Part shown: in pieces, positions 53,400 through 62,979 of the stretch
Layout: the number at the start of each line of letters is the position of its first letter
Position numbering within the stretch: the first letter of the stretch is position 1
Made by a program: the position numbers and the translations under genes
Assembly (NCBI RefSeq): GCF_004768465.1
Contig: NZ_SRMF01000001.1
Span: 1,031,893 to 1,095,892, forward strand
DNA: 64,000 bases
Direction: 5' to 3'
Source of the DNA: Natronospirillum operosum
GTDB lineage: Bacteria > Pseudomonadota > Gammaproteobacteria > Pseudomonadales > Natronospirillaceae
Notes under the pieces: generated by a model
Database searches by the model: none
What the model saw: the letters and a program-made list of their open reading frames with translations, nothing else
Told to the model about the DNA's origin: nothing

Positions 53400-53912
53400 T
53401 CAGGCCGACAGTTTCTGCTGCTGCCAGCGCTGCAGCTTCTCGCGGGCACCATTCTGCGTGGGGTCCGTTTCCTGCGCATGCGTTTCGGTCGGTGCAGTCA
53501 GCTCGATCACATAACCATTGGGGTCGCGGAAGTAGATCGACTCTATGAAGTCGTGATCGGATACCCCCCGAACCTCCATGCCCAGATCTTCACCCTTCTT
53601 CTTCATTGCCATCATGTGATCGCGGTCGACTTCGATCGCGATATGCAGGTCGAAGTCATGCCAGTCCCGAAACTCAAACGGCATGTCCGGGGCTTCGAAG
53701 AACGCCAGGAAACTGCCGTCATCCAACTGGTAGAAGGTATGCAGATGCTGACAGCTGCGGCCGGTCTTGGTTTCACCCAGTTCCAGAGTGACCGTCAGGG
53801 GCAGGCCCAGGAAGTCCTCGTAGAACTTGCGAGTTTCTTCGGAATCACGGCAGCGATAAGCATTGTGGTGCAGGCCCTTGAGGCCACTTGCGTTATGAGT
53901 GTGCACAGTCAT
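53400..53912 (-). CDS. VOC (glyoxalase/ring-cleavage dioxygenase-like) protein
   Basis: 170 residues with two babbb modules. Candidate metal ligands are His in LKGLHHNAYRC, His in FDLHIAIEV and Glu in GYVIELTAP. AGGAG stands 5 nt before the ATG. Third gene in an operon with GST and an alpha/beta hydrolase, a set resembling MhqA/MhqO-type aromatic detoxification systems; the substrate is not known. Confidence 0.85.
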   Translation of the reverse strand: MTVHTHNASGLKGLHHNAYRCRDSEETRKFYEDFLGLPLTVTLELGETKTGRSCQHLHTFYQLDDGSFLAFFEAPDMPFEFRDWHDFDLHIAIEVDRDHMMAMKKKGEDLGMEVRGVSDHDFIESIYFRDPNGYVIELTAPTETHAQETDPTQNGAREKLQRWQQQKLSA

Positions 53913-53932
53913 GGTGTCTCCTGTTCATCTGG

Positions 53933-54544
53933 TTATGGGTGCAGGCCACGAGCAAAAAAAGGCGCCAGCGCCAGGCGTTCTTGCTCTGCGATCTCATGTC
54001 CACCCGGGTGCCAAAGCACTTCGATCCGACTGCCCTGTGTCTTGAAATAGTCCATCAGACGCTGCGTCTCTGCGGCGTCACAGATACCGTCCTGCTCACC
54101 TGCCGTGAGCAGAATCGGCTTGCCTTTCAATTGCGACTGGGGCGCAGGTGCCCACGGAATCAACGGGTGCATCAGGGCTGCGGCATCGACCAGGTCAGGC
54201 TGTTCGAACAGCATGGTGGCCAGAATATTGGCCCCGTTGGAGTACCCGAAAGCTCCCACCCCGGTTGGCGCCACACGTGCCACCTGCTGCCGAACAAATT
54301 GCGCCAGCCGGACAGCCCGCCGGGCCAGATCTTCCATATCGTAGACGCCCTCGGCCTGACGCCTGAAATAGCGCAGCGAACCATGCTCCGACACGTCCCC
54401 GCGCACGGCAATCAGGTGAGCCTCGGGCAACTGCTCACGCGCCAGGTCGAAAAACTGGTTCTCGTCGCCGCCGGTACCATGAAACATGAACACCAGCGGT
54501 GCCCCCGCCGGCGCCTGATGTTCCCGATACTGATAGTCTCCCAT
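53933..54544 (-). CDS. Alpha/beta hydrolase, phospholipase/carboxylesterase (MhqD-like)
   Basis: 203 residues. Oxyanion region MFHGTGGDE, nucleophile elbow GYSNGAN (Ser), acid in TAGEQDGI (Asp) and His in HPGGHEIAEQE. The string VRGDVSEHGSLRYFRR matches proteins annotated as hydroquinone-responsive esterases. ATG 54544 has GGAG 7 nt upstream; the earlier in-frame ATG (54604) falls inside the GST gene. Confidence 0.87.
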   Translation of the reverse strand: MGDYQYREHQAPAGAPLVFMFHGTGGDENQFFDLAREQLPEAHLIAVRGDVSEHGSLRYFRRQAEGVYDMEDLARRAVRLAQFVRQQVARVAPTGVGAFGYSNGANILATMLFEQPDLVDAAALMHPLIPWAPAPQSQLKGKPILLTAGEQDGICDAAETQRLMDYFKTQGSRIEVLWHPGGHEIAEQERLALAPFFARGLHP

Positions 54545-54557
54545 CAGGCTGCTCCGT

Positions 54558-55229
54558 TCAGTTGATAAAGGTTTGATCGTGCAACGAACCGGCAAAGCCG
54601 TCAATGACCTCGCTGACCGGGTTCCAGTTGGGCAGCGCCTTCATGCGTGCCAGCCAGGCCGTGACATTCGGATACGGGGTAAGATCGAAACGAATGATTT
54701 CGCCCAGCGCCACATAACCGGCGCCCATGTAGTCGGCGATGGTCATCTGGTCACCGACCAGCCACTGGCTGCCCTGCCCCAGATAATAGTCGTTCAGTAC
54801 GGACAGCCAGAACTGTGATTTCTCGCGCCCCCATTCGATGGTAACCCGATGACCTTCTTCGGACGGGCGCTTGTGGTGCGGGAAAATCTGCGGATAGACC
54901 AGATTGTAGGCCCAGTCTCTGTAGAAGCCGGTATTGAGCCAGTCCATCACTTCATTGACGCGGGCACGCTGTTTGAAGTCAGTGGGGTATTCCGGTAATT
55001 GATGCTTGTCAGCCAGATACTTCAGTATGGTCGAGCACTCGGTGATCTTGAGGTCTCCGTCGACCAGTACCGGCACCTGCCGACTGGGATTGAATGAAGC
55101 AAAGGGCTCTTCATGATGAGCGCCGATCATCAGGTCAACCACTTCCTCCTGTACCGGCAACTGCTTTTCTGCCGCCAGCAGGCGGATGGGACGGCTGGTC
55201 TGCGAGACCGGGTGCATATAGAGTTTCAT
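54558..55229 (-). CDS. Glutathione S-transferase
   Basis: 223 residues. Thioredoxin-fold N-domain with the cis-Pro segment RQVPVLVDG and the glutathione-binding ITECSTILKYL, then an all-helical C-domain. Theta-like in appearance; it lacks the SSCSWR motif of maleylacetoacetate isomerases, so it probably does not complete the tyrosine pathway. GGAGGAG precedes the ATG by 4-5 nt. First gene of the GST-esterase-VOC operon. Confidence 0.9.
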   Translation of the reverse strand: MKLYMHPVSQTSRPIRLLAAEKQLPVQEEVVDLMIGAHHEEPFASFNPSRQVPVLVDGDLKITECSTILKYLADKHQLPEYPTDFKQRARVNEVMDWLNTGFYRDWAYNLVYPQIFPHHKRPSEEGHRVTIEWGREKSQFWLSVLNDYYLGQGSQWLVGDQMTIADYMGAGYVALGEIIRFDLTPYPNVTAWLARMKALPNWNPVSEVIDGFAGSLHDQTFIN

Positions 55230-55347
55230 CAGGCTCCTCCAGACTTGCTCTGCATGGCAAGTCGCTGTTGTTGTTGTGGCGTGAAGAGAAACTTACTGCG
55301 TTTCCTGATGATGATACGCCCGTCAGCCCAGAGGAGAGCACCGCTAT

Positions 55348-55364
55348 TGTATGATTTTTATACA
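55348..55364. promoter_or_regulatory. Near-perfect palindrome upstream of the GST operon
   Basis: TGTATGA-TTT-TTATACA, seven-base arms with one mismatch, 119 bp before the GST start codon. The minus strand offers TACAAT right beside it as a -10 box. It looks like an operator for a MarR/HxlR-sized dimer. A second inverted repeat, CTGATCGA / TCGATCAG (55370-55394), lies between it and the end of the monooxygenase gene. Confidence 0.45.
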
Positions 55365-55408
55365 TGTGACTGATCGACTGCATCGATCGATCAGCCACAA
55401 AGCACAGA

Positions 55409-56398
55409 TCAGAGGGCGCGCAGAGCCTCGGCTGCAATGGCGAATGAGCGGCAGCGCGCTTCATGATCATGGATCTGCCCGGTAATCATCAGTTCGTCTA
55501 CCCGGGTACGCTCCACAAAGCGCTGCAGCCAGGCATGAACGCTGTCTGCCGAACCGACTGCCGACTCGCTAAGGGCCTGCTGGGCCTGCGCCCGTTCCAT
55601 GGGCGTGCCGATCTCGTCTGGATGATCGACCGGCGGTTGCAGCCGCCCCGGGTTGCCCCTGATCAGGCGCACAAACTGCTGTTCCACAGAGGTCATCAGA
55701 CGCCGGCCCTCGGCATCAGAATCGGCGGCGAACACATTGATGGCAGCCATGGCATAGGGCTGATCCAGATACCGGGAAGGCTGGAAACGCTCGCGATAGA
55801 CGGCCAGAGCCTGACCCAGCATGGTGGGCGCAAAATGGGACGCAAAGGCAAACGGCAGCCCCAGCGCTGCCGCCAACTGGGCGCTGTACAGACTGGAGCC
55901 CAGCAACCAGAGCGGTACCCGCAGGCCAACACCCGGCACCGCCCTCACCTTCTGCCCCGGTTCGGCCGGTTCGAAATAATGCAGCAATTCCCGCACATCG
56001 TCCGGAAAGTTGTCTGCTGCGTGGCGCGGGTCACGCCGCAGGGCCTGCATGGTGGCTCCATCTGTCCCGGGAGCCCGCCCCAGGCCCAGATCAACCCGAT
56101 CCGGATACAGCGTGGCCAGCGTCCCGTATTGCTCAGCAATCACCAGCGGCGCGTGGTTGGGCAGCATGACGCCGCCGGCACCGATACGAATATGCTCCGT
56201 GCCCGCGGCCACAAAGCCCAGGGCCACCGAGGTAGCTGCACTGGCGATACCCGTCATGTTGTGGTGCTCGGCCATCCAGAACCGCTTATAACCCTGCTGC
56301 TCTGCCCTGCGCGCCAGGTCACGGGCATTGAACAGGGCCTCCCGGGCCGAACTGCCCTCGGTGATCACCGCCAGATCAAGCATGGAATAGGTCTGCAC
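55409..56398 (-). CDS. Luciferase-like monooxygenase (YhbW family)
   Basis: 329 residues, FMN-dependent TIM barrel. Close in pattern to E. coli YhbW: [16 protein letters not shown] opening (here [16 protein letters not shown]), [26 protein letters not shown] and [19 protein letters not shown] 56398 was chosen because GAGGGGG precedes it at the right distance and it leaves the short pre-barrel tail seen in relatives; ATG 56383 is the alternative. Natural substrate unknown. Confidence 0.88.
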   Translation of the reverse strand: MQTYSMLDLAVITEGSSAREALFNARDLARRAEQQGYKRFWMAEHHNMTGIASAATSVALGFVAAGTEHIRIGAGGVMLPNHAPLVIAEQYGTLATLYPDRVDLGLGRAPGTDGATMQALRRDPRHAADNFPDDVRELLHYFEPAEPGQKVRAVPGVGLRVPLWLLGSSLYSAQLAAALGLPFAFASHFAPTMLGQALAVYRERFQPSRYLDQPYAMAAINVFAADSDAEGRRLMTSVEQQFVRLIRGNPGRLQPPVDHPDEIGTPMERAQAQQALSESAVGSADSVHAWLQRFVERTRVDELMITGQIHDHEARCRSFAIAAEALRAL

Positions 56399-56520
56399 AA
56401 TACCCCCTCGGCAACTGTTGCCTCGAATTCCAAAAAAGGACCCATGGTCCTGACGGAAGGTGGGTGCGGACCCGGTGAATTGCAAGAGACCGCCTGTACC
56501 GAACCCCGTTGATGCTCCGC

Positions 56521-56548
56521 TTGTACCTGCTTTGGATTAGAATATGCT
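56521..56548 (+). promoter_or_regulatory. Possible sigma-70 promoter of cheV
   Basis: TTGTAC (56521-56526), 16-nt spacer, TATGCT (56543-56548), about 45 bp before the cheV ATG. Confidence 0.45.
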
Positions 56549-56594
56549 AAGGTTTCAAGCAGGTTTCTTGCATTTTTGCCCAGGGGAGCCACGC

Positions 56595-57521
56595 ATGGCG
56601 ATTGATCAGAAGTCATCCAACCTCAATGCTGCGGGCCAGAACCGCCTTGAACTGCTGTTGTTCAAGGCCAGTGGCAATCAGATGTATGGCATCAATGTGT
56701 TCAAGGTCCGGGAAGTGATGACACTGCCCGGCATGACCAGGATGCCGGGGCAGCACCCCAGTGTGATCGGGGTAGTCCATCTGCGCGGCCAGACCACACC
56801 GGTATTTGATATGGCGGTGGCGCTCGGCCGCCCTCCGGTGGACAAGCAGGAAGATATCAAGCTGCTGGTGACCGAATTCAACGGCAGTGCCCAGGCCTTC
56901 AAGGTCAGCTCGGTGGAAAAGATCATCAACCTTGAATGGAGCGCCATGAAGCGCCCCCCACCGGGTTCGGGACGGTCCAATTTTCTCACTGCCGTGGCCG
57001 ATGTTGACGGCGTCATGGTCGAGATTATCGATGTCGAACGTATCCTGGCTGCGGTGCAGCCGCCAAACACCCATGTCCCCGCAGACAGCATTGATCAATC
57101 CATCATGGCCTTTGCGGATGGTCAGGAGATTCTGATGGTGGACGACTCGACCACAGCCATTACCCAGACCCGGCGCACACTGGAGCCGTTCGGACTGAAG
57201 ATCCACACTGCCAAGGATGGCGCGGAAGGCCTGCGGGCTCTGCGTGAACTCGCTGACGACAGCACGCCTGTTCACGAGCGGCTGCTTTGTGTGATAACCG
57301 ATGCGGAGATGCCGGTGATGGACGGCTATACACTGACGCGCAAGATTCGTGAAGACGAATCACTGCGCCACCTCTTTGTTATTCTGCACAGTTCCATCGA
57401 TGGCCGCTTCAACCGCAGCATGGTGGAAAATTCGGGCTGTGACACCTACCTGACCAAGTTCGACCCACAGGCTCTGGCCCTGATCATTCAGGGCCGACTG
57501 GGATCGGCCCTGGCTTCCTGA
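56595..57521 (+). CDS. cheV: Chemotaxis protein CheV
   Basis: 308 residues: a CheW-like coupling domain (about 15-155, FKVREVMTLPGMTRMPG and VIGVVHLRGQTTPVFDM) followed by a receiver domain with DDS near residue 183 and phosphoacceptor Asp in CVITDAEMPVMDG. Couples receptors to the kinase CheA and is thought to buffer signalling. AGGGGAG stands 6 nt before ATG 56595. It converges on the response-regulator gene, so it is transcribed apart from the other che genes here. Confidence 0.94.
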   Translation: MAIDQKSSNLNAAGQNRLELLLFKASGNQMYGINVFKVREVMTLPGMTRMPGQHPSVIGVVHLRGQTTPVFDMAVALGRPPVDKQEDIKLLVTEFNGSAQAFKVSSVEKIINLEWSAMKRPPPGSGRSNFLTAVADVDGVMVEIIDVERILAAVQPPNTHVPADSIDQSIMAFADGQEILMVDDSTTAITQTRRTLEPFGLKIHTAKDGAEGLRALRELADDSTPVHERLLCVITDAEMPVMDGYTLTRKIREDESLRHLFVILHSSIDGRFNRSMVENSGCDTYLTKFDPQALALIIQGRLGSALAS

Positions 57522-57542
57522 TCTGCTCCACTCCGGTGCGGG

Positions 57543-58175
57543 TTACAGGAGATCCTGTGACAACGCATACCGGACCAGGTCGGAGATGCTCCCGGCTTCC
57601 AGCTTTTCCATCAGCCGCGCCTTGTGGGTGCTGACGGTCTTGGAACTGACATTGAGCTTGCGGGCGATATCGCCGACAGTCATGCCTCGGGCCAGGTCAA
57701 GGAATATGTCATATTCGCGTCGGGTCAACTGGGCATGAGGTTGTTGTCCCCCACTGCCGGTGATGGACTCCATGGCCAGCATGTTGGCCAGTTCTGCCGT
57801 AATGTAGACTTGGCCCGCTGCCACCTTGCGCAGGGCATCAAGAATCTCTTCCGGTGGCCTGGTCTTGGTTATGAAGCCATGGGCGCCCGCCCTGATGGTT
57901 CGAGTGGCATAAAGATCTTCCCGGTGCATGCTCAGCACCAGTACACGTGTCTCTGGTACCCGTCGTCGTACCTTCTCGATCAGTTCCAGACCGGAACAAC
58001 CGGGCATGCTCATATCCATCAGCAATACCGCAGGCTGGCAAGACGGAACTTCCTGCAGGGCAATGTCGCCGTCAGGAGCCTCCCCCACTACATCCATATC
58101 CGGGGCTGAGGAAATCAGGGCCCGCATGCCTTCACGAACAATACTGTGGTCATCTGCGATATAGACTCTAATCAT
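57543..58175 (-). CDS. NarL/FixJ-family response regulator
   Basis: 210 residues. Receiver domain with acidic pocket IADDHS and phosphoacceptor Asp in LLMDMSMPGCSG, then a LuxR-type helix-turn-helix (LTRREYDIFLDLARGMTVGDIARKL, SSKTVSTHKARLMEKL). ATG 58175 matches the family start and overlaps the kinase stop by 8 bp, so it is the cognate partner of that kinase. Regulon unknown. Confidence 0.92.
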   Translation of the reverse strand: MIRVYIADDHSIVREGMRALISSAPDMDVVGEAPDGDIALQEVPSCQPAVLLMDMSMPGCSGLELIEKVRRRVPETRVLVLSMHREDLYATRTIRAGAHGFITKTRPPEEILDALRKVAAGQVYITAELANMLAMESITGSGGQQPHAQLTRREYDIFLDLARGMTVGDIARKLNVSSKTVSTHKARLMEKLEAGSISDLVRYALSQDLL

Positions 58176-59931
58176 CAGCCTTGCCTTCCATGGGCAGTTC
58201 CACCTTGATGCGGACGCCCCGGCCAATGGCCGATTCGACGTTCAGAGTGCCATCCAGCATCGCCACGCGCTCGCGTATGCCCAGCAGACCAAAGCCGAAT
58301 GGCCTGCTCTGCCCCGGATCAAACCCCTCGCCGTTGTCATTGATCTCAAGCACGGCGCTGCCTGCCCTCTCTGTATAGTCAACAGTTACCGAGCTGGCAT
58401 TCGAATGACGGCTGACGTTGGTCATGCACTCCTGCAGGATGCGAAAAAGGGCGGTGGCAACCTCCCCTTTTGCCCGACCTGTGCCCGCCGTTCCTGACCA
58501 CCAGCGCACTTCCAGGCCGCCACGATCCGTACACTGGTTCAGAAACCATTCCGCAGTGGCTTCAAAGCCCAGGTCGTCCAGCATTGCCGGCCTCAGGTTG
58601 GCGGCGATTTCTCTTACTTTTTCCACCGCGCCATCCACATGACCAATCAAGCCTTCAAGCCTTTGCAGGCTTGCCTGCGGCACCTCTGACAGGTCGCTCA
58701 AAGTCAGGCCCAGGTTCAACTTGAGTGCTGTCAATGTCTGGCCCAGCTCATCATGCAGATCTCTGGCAATACGCCGTCTTTCCTGCTCCAGCATGCCTTC
58801 CTGTGCTCGACTGAGACGTCTTAACTCCTCCTGCGATTGCCGCAGTGCCGCCTCGCGCTGCTTGATCCGGGTGACATCGCGCTGTACAGAAGCAAAGTAT
58901 GCCTTCTGCCCGGGATTCCCGGCCGCAATGTGCACAATCTCTATTTCGTTCCAGAACGGCTCGCCATCCTTGCAATAATTGACCACCACCTCCTTGATGG
59001 GCTTGCGGGCTTCCAGTGCGGCCCGAATCCGATCCAGGGCGGCGCGGTCCGTATCGGGTCCCTGCAGCATGCGGGGGGTCCGCCCGAGCACCTCCTCGGG
59101 GCTGTAGCCGGTCACGCGTTCCAGGCCTTCATTGGCATAGATGATCCTGGGGCCCGGTTCATCCAGGGGGTCTGCCTCTGTGATGAAGATGACATCCTGC
59201 ACCTGTGCCATACAGGCCTGCAACAGGCGACGACTTTCTTCCAGCCGATACCGCTCTGTCTTGTCGCGCGCAACACAGAAAATGCCGGCTACCTGATCAT
59301 TAACCAGTATCGGCATGTAGGTTACCTGGATCACCAACTTGCGCCCGCTCCGGTTCCTGATTTTGCACCGGTGGCTGCAGGGGTTGCCCACCAGGGCAGC
59401 TTCAAAGCAGGTTTGTGCGGCCTCACGATCCGCTGTATCCACAAGAGACACCCAGCGGTTCCAGCGCAATTGTTCCAGCGCATGGCCTGTCAGGTGTTCG
59501 GTGGCATGATTGCACTCAACGAGACGCCCCTGCAGATCGAGGCTGCAGACCACATCCGGGTTCTGGGTGAACAGCGAGCGGTATCGTTGCTCGTTCATGG
59601 CAATCTGTTCCGACAATGAACGGTATTCCGTGATGTCGGTGATCTGCACAAAGCGGGAACAGTCAGAGCACGCTCTGGCCGCGATCGACAACCGATAGCG
59701 CCTGTTTTCGGAACACACTTCGATCTCTCTGGCCTGTTCCGGAATCCGATACTTCGCAACCAGGCGGGATGCCAGTTTTCCCCAGTCTGCCGGGGCCAAC
59801 AGTCTTACCAGTTGCTGCTCTGGAGAAAAGTGAACGCCCAATTCTCTGCCGGCGTCATTGATATCAATGATCCGGCCGGAGGGGTCAACTCTGAGCATCG
59901 CCCCTGGAAGGACATTGATTTGCGGCACCAT
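58168..59931 (-). CDS. Multi-PAS sensor histidine kinase (HisKA_3, NarX/UhpB type)
   Basis: 587 residues, no transmembrane helix. Three PAS-like domains (about 1-100, 105-225, 230-365), dimerisation/phosphoacceptor segment RRRIARDLHDELGQTLTALK (His) and an ATPase domain with NDNGEGFDP and GFGLLGIRERV. A cytosolic redox or ligand signal is likely. ATG 59931 has AAGGG 6 nt before it; ATG 59955 is possible but has only AGG at 4 nt. It lies between cheB and the response-regulator gene. Confidence 0.88.
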   Translation of the reverse strand: MVPQINVLPGAMLRVDPSGRIIDINDAGRELGVHFSPEQQLVRLLAPADWGKLASRLVAKYRIPEQAREIEVCSENRRYRLSIAARACSDCSRFVQITDITEYRSLSEQIAMNEQRYRSLFTQNPDVVCSLDLQGRLVECNHATEHLTGHALEQLRWNRWVSLVDTADREAAQTCFEAALVGNPCSHRCKIRNRSGRKLVIQVTYMPILVNDQVAGIFCVARDKTERYRLEESRRLLQACMAQVQDVIFITEADPLDEPGPRIIYANEGLERVTGYSPEEVLGRTPRMLQGPDTDRAALDRIRAALEARKPIKEVVVNYCKDGEPFWNEIEIVHIAAGNPGQKAYFASVQRDVTRIKQREAALRQSQEELRRLSRAQEGMLEQERRRIARDLHDELGQTLTALKLNLGLTLSDLSEVPQASLQRLEGLIGHVDGAVEKVREIAANLRPAMLDDLGFEATAEWFLNQCTDRGGLEVRWWSGTAGTGRAKGEVATALFRILQECMTNVSRHSNASSVTVDYTERAGSAVLEINDNGEGFDPGQSRPFGFGLLGIRERVAMLDGTLNVESAIGRGVRIKVELPMEGKADD

Positions 59932-60001
59932 GAAGCACCCTTTTCCCTTTATCATGTGGCCTGATTCACTGTAGCAGTTAGCCCGCTTTTTGACAGGTCG
60001 G

Positions 60002-61069
60002 TCAGCCAACTTCCTGCCCGCATGTGCTCCGGCCGATAATGGATGCGGCCATGGCCGACAGTGGTAAAGTCTCGATGGCAGCGCCACGTTCAATGGCTTC
60101 GCGCGGCATGCCGAACACCACGCAGCTGTCACGGTCCTGAGCAATGGTATGGGCTCCAGCCTGGCGCATGGCCAGCAGCCCCCGGGCACCATCATCGCCC
60201 ATGCCGGTCATGATGATGCCCAGCGCATTACGGCCGGCCACGCTGGCCACCGACCTGAACAGAACATCCACCGAGGGTTTGTGCCGGTTGACGGGTGGTC
60301 CGTCGACCACACTGACCCGGTACTGGGCACCACTGCGGCGCAGCTGCATATGCCGGCCACCGGGTGCTAGCAGCACCAGGCCGGGAATCACCCGGTCGCC
60401 ATCCACCGCTTCCCGAACCTCGCAGCAACACAGATGGTTGAGTCTATGGGCGAAGGCAGCGGTAAATTTTTCCGGCATGTGTTGCACGATCACGATACCC
60501 GGGCAGTCTGCCGGCAACCGGGTCAGCACTGCCTCCAGCGCATGGGTGCCGCCGGTGGATGTACCCAGGGCCACCACCTGGTCCGTGGTGTGACTCATGG
60601 CTTTGGGTACAGAGGCTGGCAGCGGAGACTGCGGCGCGGCACGCTGGGTGTGCACCGGATCAAGCCTGGCGCGAGCGGAGGCCTTGACCGCCTGCAGCAT
60701 CTGGTGGCTGCCCGACTGCAGGAAGTCCTTGAGACCAATTTTGGGTTTGGTGATGATGTCGACTGCTCCGGCCGCCATAGCCTGGAGGGTTGTGTCGGCA
60801 CCCTTTTCAGTCAGAGTGGAGCAGATGACAACCGGTGTAGGGCGTTCCTGCATCAGTTTACGCAGAAAGGTGATGCCATCCATTCGGGGCATTTCCACAT
60901 CAAGCACAATGACATCCGGCCAGTCGCTCTGCATTTTCTGCAGTGCAAAAATGGGATCCGGGGCCACGCCGGCAATGCGGATACCCGGGTCCTGCCCCAG
61001 CACCTGAGTCAGTACCTGCCTGACAACGGCAGAATCGTCAATGATGAACACGCTGATCGGACCCGTCAT
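60002..61069 (-). CDS. cheB: Protein-glutamate methylesterase CheB
   Basis: 355 residues. Receiver domain ([12 protein letters not shown]; Asp in [11 protein letters not shown]), linker, and methylesterase domain with catalytic Ser in [10 protein letters not shown], His in VQHMPEKF and Asp in [10 protein letters not shown]. Removes methyl groups from, and deamidates, chemoreceptors. Its start overlaps the cheD stop by 4 bp. Confidence 0.96.
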   Translation of the reverse strand: MTGPISVFIIDDSAVVRQVLTQVLGQDPGIRIAGVAPDPIFALQKMQSDWPDVIVLDVEMPRMDGITFLRKLMQERPTPVVICSTLTEKGADTTLQAMAAGAVDIITKPKIGLKDFLQSGSHQMLQAVKASARARLDPVHTQRAAPQSPLPASVPKAMSHTTDQVVALGTSTGGTHALEAVLTRLPADCPGIVIVQHMPEKFTAAFAHRLNHLCCCEVREAVDGDRVIPGLVLLAPGGRHMQLRRSGAQYRVSVVDGPPVNRHKPSVDVLFRSVASVAGRNALGIIMTGMGDDGARGLLAMRQAGAHTIAQDRDSCVVFGMPREAIERGAAIETLPLSAMAASIIGRSTCGQEVG

Positions 61070-61587
61070 GCCACGTCTCCTGAAACCGAGCCCGCCTGGA
61101 CCTCCTCGGTTCGACCTTCGCCCTGCCGCAGCCAGACATCACCGGTGGCAATATCGAATACCAGTTGCCGATAGCCGGAACCGCCGAGGCTGCGGGCCAG
61201 CACACTGAGTCCATGGTGCTGCACCAGCTCCTCGGCCGCCATGATGTTTCTGCGGGCTACAGAGCTTCCTCCCGGACCTGTCTCAAACATGCTGGCGCCC
61301 CCAAAAAGCTTGGCTTCATAATTGCTCGGGTGGGTACCCTGGCGTCCGATCTCGGCCATCAGCAACTGCAGCGCATCATGACCGTACCGGGCATTGAGTG
61401 TCGCCCCCGGTTGCTCCTTGCCAGGCAGCATGTAGTGGCACATGCCGCCCAGTTTCAGTTTTGAATGCCAAAGCGTGACCGCCACGCAGGACCCCAGCGT
61501 GGTCTGGATGCGCGTATGCCGATCACCGAAATACCACTCTCCCGGATGCAGAAAAATGTCGATACCCGAGTGCGAAACCGTCGTCAT
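61066..61587 (-). CDS. cheD: Chemoreceptor glutamine deamidase CheD
   Basis: 173 residues. Catalytic Cys in [12 protein letters not shown] and His in [22 protein letters not shown] and KLFGGASMF are family hallmarks. Start ATG 61587 overlaps the cheR stop by 4 bp; a longer in-frame start (61692) lies inside cheR. CheD is absent from E. coli and its presence with cheB/cheR points to an adaptation system unlike the enteric one. Confidence 0.95.
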   Translation of the reverse strand: MTTVSHSGIDIFLHPGEWYFGDRHTRIQTTLGSCVAVTLWHSKLKLGGMCHYMLPGKEQPGATLNARYGHDALQLLMAEIGRQGTHPSNYEAKLFGGASMFETGPGGSSVARRNIMAAEELVQHHGLSVLARSLGGSGYRQLVFDIATGDVWLRQGEGRTEEVQAGSVSGDVA

Positions 61588-62441
61588 GGCCTGGCCCGAT
61601 AAATGGAGGGCATGACCACCTGCAATCCGCTCTGCAGACCGTTGAGCGTCTCGGAATGACCGATGATCAGGTACCCCCCGGGCTGCAGGCATTTCTGCAG
61701 CCGGGCCACGATCTGCTGCTTGGTCTCGGCATTGAAATAGATCATCACATTGCGCAGGAAGATCAGGTCAAACAGGCCTGTATCCGCCGGCAAGGCCGTA
61801 TTCAGATTGATCTGCCGAAACGCCACCCTGGCGCGCAGAGCCGGCTCTATCATCAGGGTCCCTTCGGCCTGACCGATGCCCCGCAGGCAATGACGTTTCA
61901 GGCTGTGCTGCGGGATCTTGTCGGTTCTCGCCATGGGATATCGACCCGTTCTGGCTCGGTCCAGCATCTGGGTACTGATGTCGGAAGCCAGAATCTCCCA
62001 GCCGGTGCTGCCCAGACACTCGGTCAACACCATGGCTGAACTGTAGGCTTCCTCGCCGCTTGAACAGGCCGCGCTCCAGAGTCGGAACGGACGCTGCCGA
62101 GATTGCTCCGGCAGTATTCGGTCACGCAGAAACTCGAAATGCCTGGGCTCCCGAAAAAAGTAGGTCTCGTTGGTGGTCAACAGATCCACTGCAGTCTGCT
62201 TTTCGGCTGCGTCCATGCGCAGGCACTGCCAGTAGTCACCATAGCTGCTCAGTTGCAGTGCCTTCAGCCGCCGCGACAGACGCCCGGCGACCATGGTCTT
62301 TTTGCTGGCCGGCATGTGAATGCCGGCTTCCGTAAAAATCATCTGCTGGAACTGCCGGAATTCAGCATTGCTGAATGCGGACACCCCACTCGCGACAGGG
62401 ACTGGCCCCGTTTCAGCTGTCGTAACCATCTCGCGGCGCAT
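61584..62441 (-). CDS. cheR: Chemotaxis protein methyltransferase CheR
   Basis: 285 residues. N-terminal helical domain, then the SAM-binding domain with LWSAACSSGEEAYS and FDLIFLRNVMIYF. Adds methyl groups to receptor glutamates. Two starts are possible, 62441 and 62429; neither has a strong ribosome binding site and both overlap the cheW end (by 29 or 17 bp), pointing to translational coupling. Confidence 0.95.
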   Translation of the reverse strand: MRREMVTTAETGPVPVASGVSAFSNAEFRQFQQMIFTEAGIHMPASKKTMVAGRLSRRLKALQLSSYGDYWQCLRMDAAEKQTAVDLLTTNETYFFREPRHFEFLRDRILPEQSRQRPFRLWSAACSSGEEAYSSAMVLTECLGSTGWEILASDISTQMLDRARTGRYPMARTDKIPQHSLKRHCLRGIGQAEGTLMIEPALRARVAFRQINLNTALPADTGLFDLIFLRNVMIYFNAETKQQIVARLQKCLQPGGYLIIGHSETLNGLQSGLQVVMPSIYRARP

Positions 62442-62967
62442 CCACAGTTGAGTCCAGTTCGGCCAACTCCCTGGTGTTCAGGGCCTGGTCAACATTGAGC
62501 AGGATGACAAACTGACCCTGCACCTTGCCCATGCCGGCAATGAAGTCGGCCCGGATTCGGGCCCCGAAACCGGGCGCAGGCTCGATCTCGGTTGGAGGAA
62601 TTTCCAGCACCTCGGAGACGGCATCGACAATGATGCCGACTTCCTGCAACTGGTCTTCGTCCCCTGTGCTGCCCTCCACTTCCAGGATGACGATACAGCT
62701 GCGCCGGTTGACGGTACTTTCTCCCCGGCCGAACCGGGCCGACAGGTCGATCACCGGCACCACACTGCCGCGCAGATTGATCACACCGCGCACAAATTCC
62801 GGCATCATGGGCACGGTGGTGAGGCTGCCGTATTCGATAATTTCTCGAATGTGCAGTATGCCCACCGCAAACATCTCGTGGCCAATCTGGAAAGTCAGAT
62901 ACTGATTCTGATCGCCCGAGGACTCCGCAATGCGGACATCCTCGGCGCTTGTTTGTGGCTGATTCAT
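62413..62967 (-). CDS. cheW: Chemotaxis coupling protein CheW
   Basis: 184 residues, single CheW domain: YLTFQIGHEMFAVGILHIREII, RGVINLRGSVVPVIDLSARFG and FIAGMGKVQGQFVILLNVDQAL. Links receptors to CheA. AGGGGG lies 4-5 nt before the ATG. 12 bp after the chemoreceptor stop. No cheA is present in the window; it is expected beyond the right edge or elsewhere. Confidence 0.95.
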   Translation of the reverse strand: MNQPQTSAEDVRIAESSGDQNQYLTFQIGHEMFAVGILHIREIIEYGSLTTVPMMPEFVRGVINLRGSVVPVIDLSARFGRGESTVNRRSCIVILEVEGSTGDEDQLQEVGIIVDAVSEVLEIPPTEIEPAPGFGARIRADFIAGMGKVQGQFVILLNVDQALNTRELAELDSTVDAPRDGYDS

Positions 62968-62979
62968 AAAACCCCCTGC

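Noticed and set aside
54558..55229. Maleylacetoacetate isomerase for the tyrosine pathway
   Set aside because: The N-terminal glutathione-binding motif typical of zeta-class enzymes is missing and the gene sits in an unrelated operon 20 kb away.
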